This document shows positions 54,494-61,383 of a stretch of DNA of 64,000 nucleotides, in pieces. The position numbers and the translations under genes are program-made. Where the stretch lies: assembly GCA_040902885.1 (NCBI GenBank), contig JBBDWK010000098.1, positions 1-64,000 on the forward strand, in the 5' to 3' direction. This DNA comes from JBBDWK01 sp040902885. Its GTDB lineage: Bacteria; Acidobacteriota; Terriglobia; Bryobacterales; Bryobacteraceae. The stretch's first letter is position 1. Each line of letters begins with the position of its first letter. Under the pieces are notes generated by a model that searched no databases, was not told the DNA's origin, and saw only the letters and a program-made list of their open reading frames with translations.

Positions 54494-55414
54494 CTATCTT
54501 CCCAGCGCCGCTTCCACGTGCGGGGCCAGGGCCTGATAGGGCATCTTTCCAGGGTGGTAAAGGCGCACGATTCCTTTGCGGTCGATGAGGACCAGCGTGG
54601 GCGTGGTGCTTACGCCAAAATTCTTAAAGTTTTCCTCGCTCACCGGCGTGCGCATGTCCGCCACAGAAGAGTAAAACTGCCGGCGAATGGAATCGATGTA
54701 AGGTTTTTCCATCTCGGGGGCCGCATCCTCGCCGCGCGCGGTGTAGCCGTAACGCTGCGTGGGACCCATGACGATCAGCCCCTTCTTTCCGTACGCGGAC
54801 TGCAACTGCGCGAGAACCGGCGCCTGCCCTTTACAGTCGCCGCACCAGTGGGCCCAGAAAAAGAGCAGCACGGCATTGCCCTTCAACTTCTCGACCGGCA
54901 CTGGCTTTTCTCCGACCCATTCGGCCAGTTCCAACGCGGGAGCGGGCTTTCCTTCCAGGCTCAGGAGGTGAATGTTCTTCTGAATGCGCGTGCGGATGGA
55001 GGTGTCGCGCCACGCCTCCAGTTCGCGCTTCAGAAAGGAGACGGCCTCACCGCGCTCGCCGCGTCCGTCCATCACGTGGGCCTGGACTTCAATGGAAGCG
55101 CCCAGCGCGATCGGCAGATGCGCTTCGGCGTCGAGAGGCCGCTTTTTCAACTCGGATAAGGCGAGCTTGCGCGTCTCGGCGGCATAGGCGTCGGCCTTAT
55201 CGAACTGCTTTTCCGCCAGCGCTCCCCGTCCGAGCCACGAAAGCGCGGCCAGCATCTCCGGGGTCACGCCGCCCCGGGAGCGATAGTCCGTAATGTGTTT
55301 CTCGCCAAGAGAAAAGTCGCGCTGCGCGATGGCGGCGCGGACGTCGGCAATGATGTTGCCAGTCGCCGCGAACACCGCCGAATGAAGCAGGAGGAGGGAT
55401 ACTGCCAGTCGCAT
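54494..55414 (-). CDS. exported thioredoxin-fold protein (TlpA/ResA-like)
   Basis: A 306-residue protein started at the ATG before RLAVSLLLLHSAVFAAT (signal peptide). The first half (about 20-155) is helical, with TPR-like tracts (EMLAALSWLGRGALAEKQFD). The second half is a TlpA-type thioredoxin domain with the redox pair in FFWAHWCGDCKGQAP and cis-Pro in GVSTTPTLVLID. It reduces or makes disulfides in the periplasm, as in cytochrome maturation. The longer upstream frame covers the divergent promoter region and is dropped. Confidence 0.87.
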   Translation of the reverse strand: MRLAVSLLLLHSAVFAATGNIIADVRAAIAQRDFSLGEKHITDYRSRGGVTPEMLAALSWLGRGALAEKQFDKADAYAAETRKLALSELKKRPLDAEAHLPIALGASIEVQAHVMDGRGERGEAVSFLKRELEAWRDTSIRTRIQKNIHLLSLEGKPAPALELAEWVGEKPVPVEKLKGNAVLLFFWAHWCGDCKGQAPVLAQLQSAYGKKGLIVMGPTQRYGYTARGEDAAPEMEKPYIDSIRRQFYSSVADMRTPVSEENFKNFGVSTTPTLVLIDRKGIVRLYHPGKMPYQALAPHVEAALGR

Positions 55415-55432
55415 GGAGACAGGATAGCAAGG

Positions 55433-55454
55433 CAGGCGGCCGGCGCGCCGCCTG
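55433..55454. repeat. short hairpin in divergent promoter region
   Basis: CAGGCGGC and GCCGCCTG (8 bp) face each other around six bases, between the divergent thioredoxin-fold gene and the small membrane protein gene. It could be an operator; no T run follows. Confidence 0.55.
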
Positions 55455-55471
55455 GGAGACGAGGTTCTCGT

Positions 55472-55477
55472 TATAAT
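55472..55477 (+). promoter_or_regulatory. consensus -10 box of the small membrane protein gene
   Basis: A perfect TATAAT lies 30 bases before the ATG at 55507. No -35 hexamer is found at normal spacing, so activation or an alternative sigma contact would be needed. Confidence 0.55.
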
Positions 55478-55506
55478 CGTTGGGTTCATCGGATCGAGGG
55501 AGTCGC

Positions 55507-55911
55507 ATGAAGACAGTTCTGATCGCCGTGGCGCTGGCGACGGTTGCATTTCTGGTGGGCTTCGTCCCGAAGTACTTCGAGAACCAGGAGCTTCAAGCGG
55601 CTCTGGAGCGGACACGGACGCAGCTGGAGATCTCATCACTGCACAGCCAGCTCGGAATGATTCTGATCGAAATTGAGCGCAATAACTTCGGAAATGCGCG
55701 CGAGCGTTCGACGGTCTTTTTCAACCAGCTCCAGAGCGCCGCGCAGCAGGCGCAAGACGAGGCGATCCGGCGGCGTCTGGAGGAAGCCCTGCAGCGCCGC
55801 GACGAAATTACCTCGGACCTGGCGAGTCTGCGGCCCGAGACCGCCGACAAGATCCGCGAGATGTACATTAGCCTTTACGACGTCGCCACGGCGGGTCCGG
55901 GCAGCCCTTAG
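55507..55911 (+). CDS. small membrane-anchored coiled-coil protein
   Basis: A 134-residue protein with GAGGGAG before the ATG. One N-terminal membrane helix (TVLIAVALATVAFLVGFVP) is followed by an almost purely helical, charged region (ELQAALERTRTQLEI ... SQLGMILIEIERNNF) that should form helices of a coiled coil. No family recognised. The stop lies eight bases before the leader frame of selD, so it is the likely first gene of the selD transcript. Confidence 0.8.
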   Translation: MKTVLIAVALATVAFLVGFVPKYFENQELQAALERTRTQLEISSLHSQLGMILIEIERNNFGNARERSTVFFNQLQSAAQQAQDEAIRRRLEEALQRRDEITSDLASLRPETADKIREMYISLYDVATAGPGSP

Positions 55912-55919
55912 GAGGACCT

Positions 55920-55958
55920 ATGATGGTGACTGGGAGAACATGGCAACCAAGAAGTTGA
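55920..55958 (+). other. leader frame overlapping the selD start
   Basis: A 12-codon frame (two Met codons, then VTGRTWQPRS) with AGGAGG four bases ahead, the best ribosome site in this region. It ends inside selD in another frame. It may set translational coupling to the weaker selD start. No conservation could be checked. Confidence 0.45.
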
Positions 55959-56962
55959 CGGCGCACGTAAAAGCGGCCGGTTGAGCGTCCAAACTGAGTC
56001 CAAAGGTTTTGGACCGCGTACTGGCCACTGTGCCGCGAGTATCGAATGGTAATGTGCTGGTGGGCTACGACACCTGCGACGACGCCGGAGTCTACCAGTT
56101 GACGCCGGAGCTTGCCCTGGTGCAGACAGTCGACTTCTTTACGCCGATCGTGGACGATCCCCTGCTGTTCGGCGCAATTGCCGCCGCCAATTCATTGAGC
56201 GACGTGTATGCAATGGGAGGAATTCCGATCACGGCGCTCTCCATACTCGCCTATCCCGCCACAGGCGATCTGGAAGATCTTGAACAGGTGTTGAAGGGCG
56301 GCGCTGAGAAAATCCACGAAGCGAATTGCGTCGTGATCGGAGGTCACAGTATATCAGACCCCGAGATCAAGTTCGGATATTCTATCACTGGAACGGTGAA
56401 TCCTAGGCGTGTAATGGCGAATTCCGGGGCTCGAACGGGAGACGCCCTGGTGTTCACGAAGCAGCTTGGCACGGGAATTATAGCGACGGCGCTGAAGCGC
56501 GAGATGGCCGGGCAGGATCATGTGGATGCCGCGATCGCCTCCATGCTGCGGCTGAACCGCGAAGCCTGCGAACGGATGCTCGAATTCGACACCCACGGCT
56601 GCACGGACGTGACCGGCTTCGGTTTGATCGGCCATGCACGGGAGATGGCCTGCGCGAGCCAGGTGACACTCGAAATTGACGTTGCAAGTGTGCAATTTCT
56701 CCCCGGCGCGCTCGACTACGCCCGCAAAGGCGCGATCCCCGGCGGCCTGCGCAACAACAAGGATTTCGCCTCCCACGCCGTGGAGACAGCAGCAGAGATC
56801 GAGCCGGAAATCGAAGATCTTTTATACGACCCGCAGACTTCCGGCGGACTTCTGATCTCGCTGCCGGAGCGCGACGCCGCGGCATTGGAAGGACGACTTC
56901 CCGGGGCCTACCGCATCGGGCGCGTGGCGCCGCTTGGCGAGAGGGCTATTCGGCTGGTGTGA
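55940..56962 (+). CDS. selD: selenophosphate synthetase, itself a selenoprotein
   Basis: A 340-residue enzyme that makes selenophosphate from selenide and ATP. The start is ATG 55940, giving MATKKLTAHVKAAG, then UGA at 55982-55984, then ASKLSPKVLDRVL. This aligns with the SelD catalytic stretch in E. coli (GAGCGCKISPKVL), placing UGA exactly at catalytic Cys17 (here Sec15) and Lys20 at Lys18. The rest is intact: GYDTCDDAGVYQ, TVDFFTPIVDDP, IGGHSISDPE, and TDVTGFGLIGHA for ATP and metal. A SECIS-like hairpin follows the UGA. A frame called from TTG 56009 omits the active site. It depends on SelB (see selB) for its own synthesis. Confidence 0.93.
55998..56014 (+). promoter_or_regulatory. bacterial SECIS-like hairpin of selD
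   Basis: GTCCAAA and TTTGGAC pair (7 bp) around GGT; opening the A-T pairs gives a GUCC/GGAC stem with an apical AGGU. The stem begins 13 bases after the UGA, against 11 bases in E. coli fdhF, where the loop is also AGGU. An alternative left arm at 55987-55993 has the same sequence. Confidence 0.7.
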
Positions 56963-57057
56963 ACCCTGCGGATATGGAAGCGGGTGTGCCGATTAGTCGT
57001 CTCGCCGGTCGGAACCGCCTCCGTAAGCTGCTATAGCATGGTACGAGAGATTCAATT

Positions 57058-57363
57058 TTGAATGAGAGGCAGTTTCAGTTCGAGTGGGATGAGGTCAAGG
57101 CAGTTGCGAACCTGCGAAAGCACGGCGTATCTTTCGAGCTTGCGTCCACGGTATTCAACGACCCGCGACTCCTCACCGTTGCCGATCTGGAGCACAGCAA
57201 AATCGACGAGCGGTGGTTCTCGATCGGCTGGGCAAGCAATGGAGCGATGCTTTCCGTCGTTTACCTCTGGTCGGAGGTTGATCCCGCAACCACGAAAATC
57301 CGCCTTATCTCAGCCCGAGAAGCGACACAAACTGAAATTTGCCACTACAAGGAGAGTCTATGA
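57058..57363 (+). CDS. brnT: BrnT-family toxin
   Basis: A 101-residue protein started at TTG. FQFEWDEVKAVANLRKHGVSFE and SAREATQTEI are the BrnT (DUF497) words; the RelE-like fold makes it a ribonuclease toxin. ATGA overlap with brnA couples the two. It lies between the selD stop and the remnants of a selD-Nudix duplicate, so it may have entered at that point. Confidence 0.9.
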   Translation: MNERQFQFEWDEVKAVANLRKHGVSFELASTVFNDPRLLTVADLEHSKIDERWFSIGWASNGAMLSVVYLWSEVDPATTKIRLISAREATQTEICHYKESL

Positions 57364-57593
57364 ACGATCAACCAATCGACGATGACAAGATACCAACAGA
57401 GATCGACTTCAGCAAAGGTGTCCGAGGCCTCCATCACATTCCGGCGGGTGCGAAAGTCCTTTTGCCCGCTTCGATTGAGAGAAGCGTTTGGGAGTACTTC
57501 TCTAGCAAGGCCGAACAGAGGGGGATCGATCTATCGGAACTCTTGACGGACGTACTCAAGCGCGATATCGAAATCAATGAGGCGTTGAAGTAA
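57360..57593 (+). CDS. brnA: BrnA-family antitoxin
   Basis: A 77-residue protein started at the ATG that overlaps the brnT stop. The C-terminal half (VLLPASIERSVWEYFSSKAEQRG) is a ribbon-helix-helix DNA-binding region; the N-terminal half (DDDKIPTEIDFSKG) would bind the toxin. It usually represses its own operon. Confidence 0.87.
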   Translation: MNDQPIDDDKIPTEIDFSKGVRGLHHIPAGAKVLLPASIERSVWEYFSSKAEQRGIDLSELLTDVLKRDIEINEALK

Positions 57594-57620
57594 CGCGGGC
57601 GCGATGCCGCAGAACAGTTC

Positions 57621-57717
57621 TTAGCGGTAATAGCGCTGCCAGACGCAAAAACCGATAATTGTTTTGGCATCGACGATCCTGCCCGCGCGCACCGCGTCAT
57701 CCAGTTGCCGCGGGGTG
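57621..57717 (-). pseudogene. 3' end of a second Nudix gene
   Basis: On the minus strand this gives TPRQLDDAVRAGRIVD and then AKTIIGFCVWQRYYR with a stop, against TPRQLDADMRAGKIVD and the same ending in the intact Nudix gene at 58074. DNA identity is about 85 percent. The rest of the gene is missing; the match stops at 57717. Confidence 0.87.
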
Positions 57718-57719
57718 AC

Positions 57720-57767
57720 GTCGGCCGGGTGCTTCCGCTTGGCGAGAAGGCGATTCGACTGGTGTGA
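57720..57767 (+). pseudogene. 3' end of a second selD gene
   Basis: The frame VGRVLPLGEKAIRLV plus stop matches IGRVAPLGERAIRLV at the end of the intact selD. It begins two bases after the Nudix fragment and runs the other way, so two truncated 3' ends now touch. Confidence 0.85.
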
Positions 57768-57787
57768 ACCCATGCATTGTTGCGCCG

Positions 57788-57815
57788 CCGCTTGCTCACG
57801 CGCGCGGTTCGGTGC
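57788..57815. repeat. single REP-like arm
   Basis: These 28 bp equal, apart from one base, the reverse complement of the right arm of the REPIN-like element at 10620-10647. No facing partner arm is seen. Confidence 0.75.
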
Positions 57816-57894
57816 TGCCGCGTGTGCGAGCCGATGACCGTCGACGGTGGATATAGTAAAGGCCTGTTTATCTTGTCCTGCCCAAAAAACTTCC

Positions 57895-58068
57895 ATGACT
57901 AAACGCATCAACATCGTGTTGCCGAAGGCGAAGACGAACCTAGCAGAACGCCTCAAACAGGGAGCCGTGGCCAATGCTCAACGAGACCTGGCCATTGCCC
58001 AGGAGTGGTTTCCCTTGGATGAGGAAGCATGGCAACCGAGAAAGCAAGCTAAAAAGCGCACAAAGTAG
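57895..58068 (+). CDS. truncated MazE/CopG-type antitoxin relic
   Basis: A 57-residue frame. It starts like a ribbon-helix-helix antitoxin (MTKRINIVLP) and jumps directly to the typical tail (LAERLKQGAVANAQRDLAIA, then EWFPLDEEAW). About 35 residues of the central helices, needed for DNA binding and dimerisation, are missing. No toxin gene follows; the next gene is the convergent Nudix gene. I read it as an internal-deletion relic, though it is still open. Confidence 0.6.
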   Translation: MTKRINIVLPKAKTNLAERLKQGAVANAQRDLAIAQEWFPLDEEAWQPRKQAKKRTK

Positions 58069-58073
58069 ACTGC

Positions 58074-58598
58074 TCAGCGGTAATACCGCTGCCAGACGCA
58101 AAAGCCAATAATTGTTTTGGCGTCGACGATTTTGCCAGCACGCATGTCCGCATCCAGTTGCCGCGGGGTGAACCAGCGGGTTTCAATGCGCTCGTCGTCC
58201 ATCGGCTTCGGCGGGCCGCTCACCAGTCCCGTGGCGAGATAGAGGCTCATCTTCTCGTCCACATAGCCCGGACTCGGGAAGAACGAGACCAACCGTTTCC
58301 AGTGGCGCGCGCCGTAGCCGGTCTCTTCTTTCAGCTCGCGGCGGGCGGCCTGAAGCGGGGTTTCTCCCTCGTCCACGCGGCCCGCCGGCAGTTCCCAGAG
58401 GTCCTTGCCCGCGGGCAGGCGGTACTGGCGAACCATCAGGATTGCGTTCTTCCCGTCCATTGCCATCATGACCGCCGAGCCGTTGTGACGTATGACGGAG
58501 CGTTGAATCTCAAATCCGTCCCGCTCGTCCCGGGCACGGTCCTCGGTGACTCGAAACAGACTGCACCGGTATCGTTCCTCCGAAGAAACGATCTTCAT
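58074..58598 (-). CDS. Nudix hydrolase (ADP-ribose pyrophosphatase type)
   Basis: A 174-residue protein with the full Nudix box GRVDEGETPLQAARRELKEE followed by TGYG, and a Pro (FPSPGYVDEKMSLYLA) about 17 residues past it that is typical of ADP-ribose pyrophosphatases. WELPAG and an RQY(R)LP beta start are family-like. It hydrolyses ADP-ribose or similar nucleotide sugars. Its ATG overlaps the stop of the M16 protease gene by one base, so it is cotranscribed with the protease pair. Confidence 0.92.
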   Translation of the reverse strand: MKIVSSEERYRCSLFRVTEDRARDERDGFEIQRSVIRHNGSAVMMAMDGKNAILMVRQYRLPAGKDLWELPAGRVDEGETPLQAARRELKEETGYGARHWKRLVSFFPSPGYVDEKMSLYLATGLVSGPPKPMDDERIETRWFTPRQLDADMRAGKIVDAKTIIGFCVWQRYYR

Positions 58599-60001
58599 CA
58601 GTCGACCTTGGTCACTTGAACCTTGCCGAACTTCTCGAGCGGCTTGGCGATCTGCGCCGCGTCGCCGACGACCACGATGGTCGCATCGTCCGGCGAGATA
58701 TAACTGCCGCCCACACGCTGGATCTGGTTTGGCTCCACGGAACGAATGCGCGCGGTGTACTTCTCGAGATAATCGGTTCCAAGACCCATCGTCTTGACCG
58801 AGTTCAACTGCTCGGCCAAGCCGCCCTGCGTCTCCAGGCCCATAACAAACCGGCCGCTGAGATAGTTCTTCACGTCCGTCAGCTCGTCCTTGGTGACAGG
58901 CTCTTTGCCCATGGCCTCCAGGTGCTGGAGCATGGTTTCGAGCGCTGGAACCACTACTTCGTTGCGCACCTGGGTGGCGGCGGCAAAGTAACCTGCATCC
59001 CGGTTGACCTCCTGATGGCTGTAGACGGAGTACGCGTAGCCCTTCTTCTCCCGGACGTCATTGAAGAGCCGGGAGCTGGCGCCTCCCCCCAGAATCGTGT
59101 TGCCCACGGTAAGCGGAAAATAGTCGGGACTTGTCCGCGTAACCGAGAGTTGCCCGATGCGTATGTCGGCCTGTACCGAACCCGGCCGGTCCACCAGCAC
59201 GATCTGCCGGTTCGCTTTGGGAAATTTTGCCTCCGGCGCGGCGGGAACCTCGCGCGACTTCCAGTCGCCGAACTGCTGCCGGAGAACGCGCAGCGTTTCC
59301 TCGCGCGGCGGAATTCCGCCCAGCAGGATCAGCGTGGCATTGTTGGGAGCGAGATGGGTGTCGCGGAATTTGGCGAGGGCGGCGCGGTCCAGCTGGTCGA
59401 GTGCTTCCACGGTGGGCGCGACGCGCGAGTAGGGATGGCCGCCGTAGACCACGGAGTTGAACTTTTCGCGCAGGAGAAAATCGGGAGTGGAGCGCTGCGC
59501 CATCAGTTCCTGCTTCCGGTTCTGCTTCCGCAACTGGACCTCTTCCTCGGGGAAGGAGGCGTTGCGGGCGGCATCGGCCACGATCTCGATCAGTTTGCCG
59601 CTGTTCTCCGCGAGTGCGTTGGCGCTGAGCGTCAGCACGTCCGCGCTGGAACGGCCGTTCAAGTCGCCGCCGATGGACGCCATCTCCTCGGCAATCTGCC
59701 GGCCGCTGCGCTTGGCGGTTCCTTCCGTCAGCAGAGCGGCTACGCTCTCCGCCAAACCGGGCAGCGGCTGGGGATCGAACTTGGACCCCGCAAGAAACGA
59801 CAGACGCACCGTGACCAGCGGAAAACGTCTGTCTTCCACCAGCACAACGGTCAACCCGTTGGGTAATTTGGTCTCGTAAACCGGAGGAAGCTTGTAAGCC
59901 GGCAGCGCGGGAGTTTCCGGCGGCTTGGTCCGGTCGACGCTCTGCGCCATCAAAGACAAAGAGGCGGCTGCGCATACAGCCATCAATTTACGGCCAGACA
60001 T
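58598..60001 (-). CDS. M16 peptidase-like protein, inactive subunit
   Basis: A 467-residue exported protein of the M16 (pitrilysin) fold. It keeps the half-domain pattern (NGLTVVLVEDRR; GGGASSRLFNDVREKKGYAYSV with the R/Y substrate motif) but has no HxxEH: the matching place reads GLAESVAALL. It therefore cannot bind zinc and should be the partner of the active subunit encoded just upstream (60004-61377), as in heterodimeric M16B enzymes. A signal peptide (KLMAVCAAASLSLMA) places it in the envelope. Confidence 0.88.
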   Translation of the reverse strand: MSGRKLMAVCAAASLSLMAQSVDRTKPPETPALPAYKLPPVYETKLPNGLTVVLVEDRRFPLVTVRLSFLAGSKFDPQPLPGLAESVAALLTEGTAKRSGRQIAEEMASIGGDLNGRSSADVLTLSANALAENSGKLIEIVADAARNASFPEEEVQLRKQNRKQELMAQRSTPDFLLREKFNSVVYGGHPYSRVAPTVEALDQLDRAALAKFRDTHLAPNNATLILLGGIPPREETLRVLRQQFGDWKSREVPAAPEAKFPKANRQIVLVDRPGSVQADIRIGQLSVTRTSPDYFPLTVGNTILGGGASSRLFNDVREKKGYAYSVYSHQEVNRDAGYFAAATQVRNEVVVPALETMLQHLEAMGKEPVTKDELTDVKNYLSGRFVMGLETQGGLAEQLNSVKTMGLGTDYLEKYTARIRSVEPNQIQRVGGSYISPDDATIVVVGDAAQIAKPLEKFGKVQVTKVD

Positions 60002-60003
60002 AT

Positions 60004-61377
60004 CTACTTACTCTCCTTCGGCGCCTGTGGAGGTGCCTTGGGCGCTGGAACAATCTCCAGCACCGAGCGCCTCTCCGGCGTCAAATACTTTTTCGCGGCG
60101 GCTTGAATCTGCTCCGGCGTCACCGCGATGAATCGGTCAAGCTCGCTGTTGATCAGGGCGGGGTCCCCGTCCAGCACGGCGTACTGGGCAAGCAGCTTGG
60201 CGCGGTTCAACGAGCTTTGCAGTTGCGAAAGCCGGCTGGACCGCAGGTAGGTTCGCGCTCTTTCGAGCTCCTTCGGGTCCACGCCCTCTTTCTGGATGGC
60301 CGCAATCTCCTCCTGCACCTGTTCGGTAATCTGCTTCCCGGTGAAGCTCGGCTTGTGCAGCAGGAACGCCGACCAGAGTCCCGGGTCCTTGTAATCGCTC
60401 GCATCGGCGAAAGGCCACCCAAGGTTTGCCTCGTACTGAATCACGGACTGCTTTCCCTTCACCAGATTCTGCTGGAAGCGGGAACTGTCGCCGCCGGTCA
60501 GCAGAACGTCGATCATCCCCAGTGCGTAATACTCGGGCGTCCGGCGGGCTGGACCCGGATAACCGACGACCACGCCCGGCACTCTCGCGTGAGGGTCGCG
60601 GTAAACGCCGCTGTGCGGTTTCGGATCGGCCGGCTCGCTCATGTCGGGATGCTTCGGCCGCGGCTGCGATGGAATATCGCCGAAGTACGTCTCCACCAGC
60701 TTCTTCGCCTCGGGGATCTGAACGTCGCCCACCAGCACCAGCACGGCGTTGTTGGGAGCGTAATAGGTCTTGAAGAACGCGGCCACGTCCTTCACGGTGG
60801 CCGCGTTCAGATCCTCGTAGGTGCCTATCAGCGAGTGCGAGCTCTGCCAATTCCGGAAAACCAGCTCGGGCCAGCGATCGATAATGGCCGTGTTGTAGGG
60901 CCGGTTGTCGAAGGAGAGCCGGCGCTCTTCCTTGACCGCCTCCTTCTGGTTGGTCAGGTTCTCGTCCGTGATGGCCAGGGAGCGCATGCGGTCCGACTCC
61001 AGCCACAGACCGACGGCCAGCTTGTTCGACGGGAGCACCTCGAAGTAGTCCGTATAGTCCGGGTGCGTGGAGCCGTTGAGAGTGCCGCCGTTCGATTCGA
61101 CAGTCTTGAAGTGTACGCCCTTCGGAGCGTTCGCCGACCCCTGGAACATCATGTGCTCGAACAGGTGGGCGAAGCCCGTGCGGCCCTTCTCCTCGGAGCG
61201 CGCGCCCACGTCGTACATTACATAGACCGCCACCACGGGCACCGCGTTGTCCCGCGACAGGACCACGCGCATGCCGTTCTTGAGCTTGTACTGCTCGATC
61301 GGGATGCTGAATCCCGAAGGAGGCGCGGCGGAGAGAGCCGTCGCGGCCGCCAGAAGAAGGATAGTTGAAAGTTTCAT
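60004..61377 (-). CDS. M16 zinc peptidase, active subunit
   Basis: A 457-residue exported protease with a signal peptide (KLSTILLLAAATALSA) and the inverted zinc motif HLFEH (His71, Glu74, His75) in FAHLFEHMMFQGS; the third ligand lies in the helix with LTNQKEAVKEERR. The partner R/Y region is GGDSSRFQQNLV. It degrades peptides that enter or are made in the periplasm. The inactive subunit begins two bases after its stop, which supports a dimer. Confidence 0.92.
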   Translation of the reverse strand: MKLSTILLLAAATALSAAPPSGFSIPIEQYKLKNGMRVVLSRDNAVPVVAVYVMYDVGARSEEKGRTGFAHLFEHMMFQGSANAPKGVHFKTVESNGGTLNGSTHPDYTDYFEVLPSNKLAVGLWLESDRMRSLAITDENLTNQKEAVKEERRLSFDNRPYNTAIIDRWPELVFRNWQSSHSLIGTYEDLNAATVKDVAAFFKTYYAPNNAVLVLVGDVQIPEAKKLVETYFGDIPSQPRPKHPDMSEPADPKPHSGVYRDPHARVPGVVVGYPGPARRTPEYYALGMIDVLLTGGDSSRFQQNLVKGKQSVIQYEANLGWPFADASDYKDPGLWSAFLLHKPSFTGKQITEQVQEEIAAIQKEGVDPKELERARTYLRSSRLSQLQSSLNRAKLLAQYAVLDGDPALINSELDRFIAVTPEQIQAAAKKYLTPERRSVLEIVPAPKAPPQAPKESK

Positions 61378-61383
61378 CGCGTC

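Noticed and set aside
55987..56014. Alternative longer SECIS stem using 55987-55993
   Set aside because: The left arm also pairs, but it leaves a 14-base loop; the inner arm at 55998 fits the known geometry better.
57594..57894. tRNA-Sec (selC) near selD
   Set aside because: I searched by eye for the long extra arm and TTCAAATC loop words and saw none in this region or elsewhere in the window.
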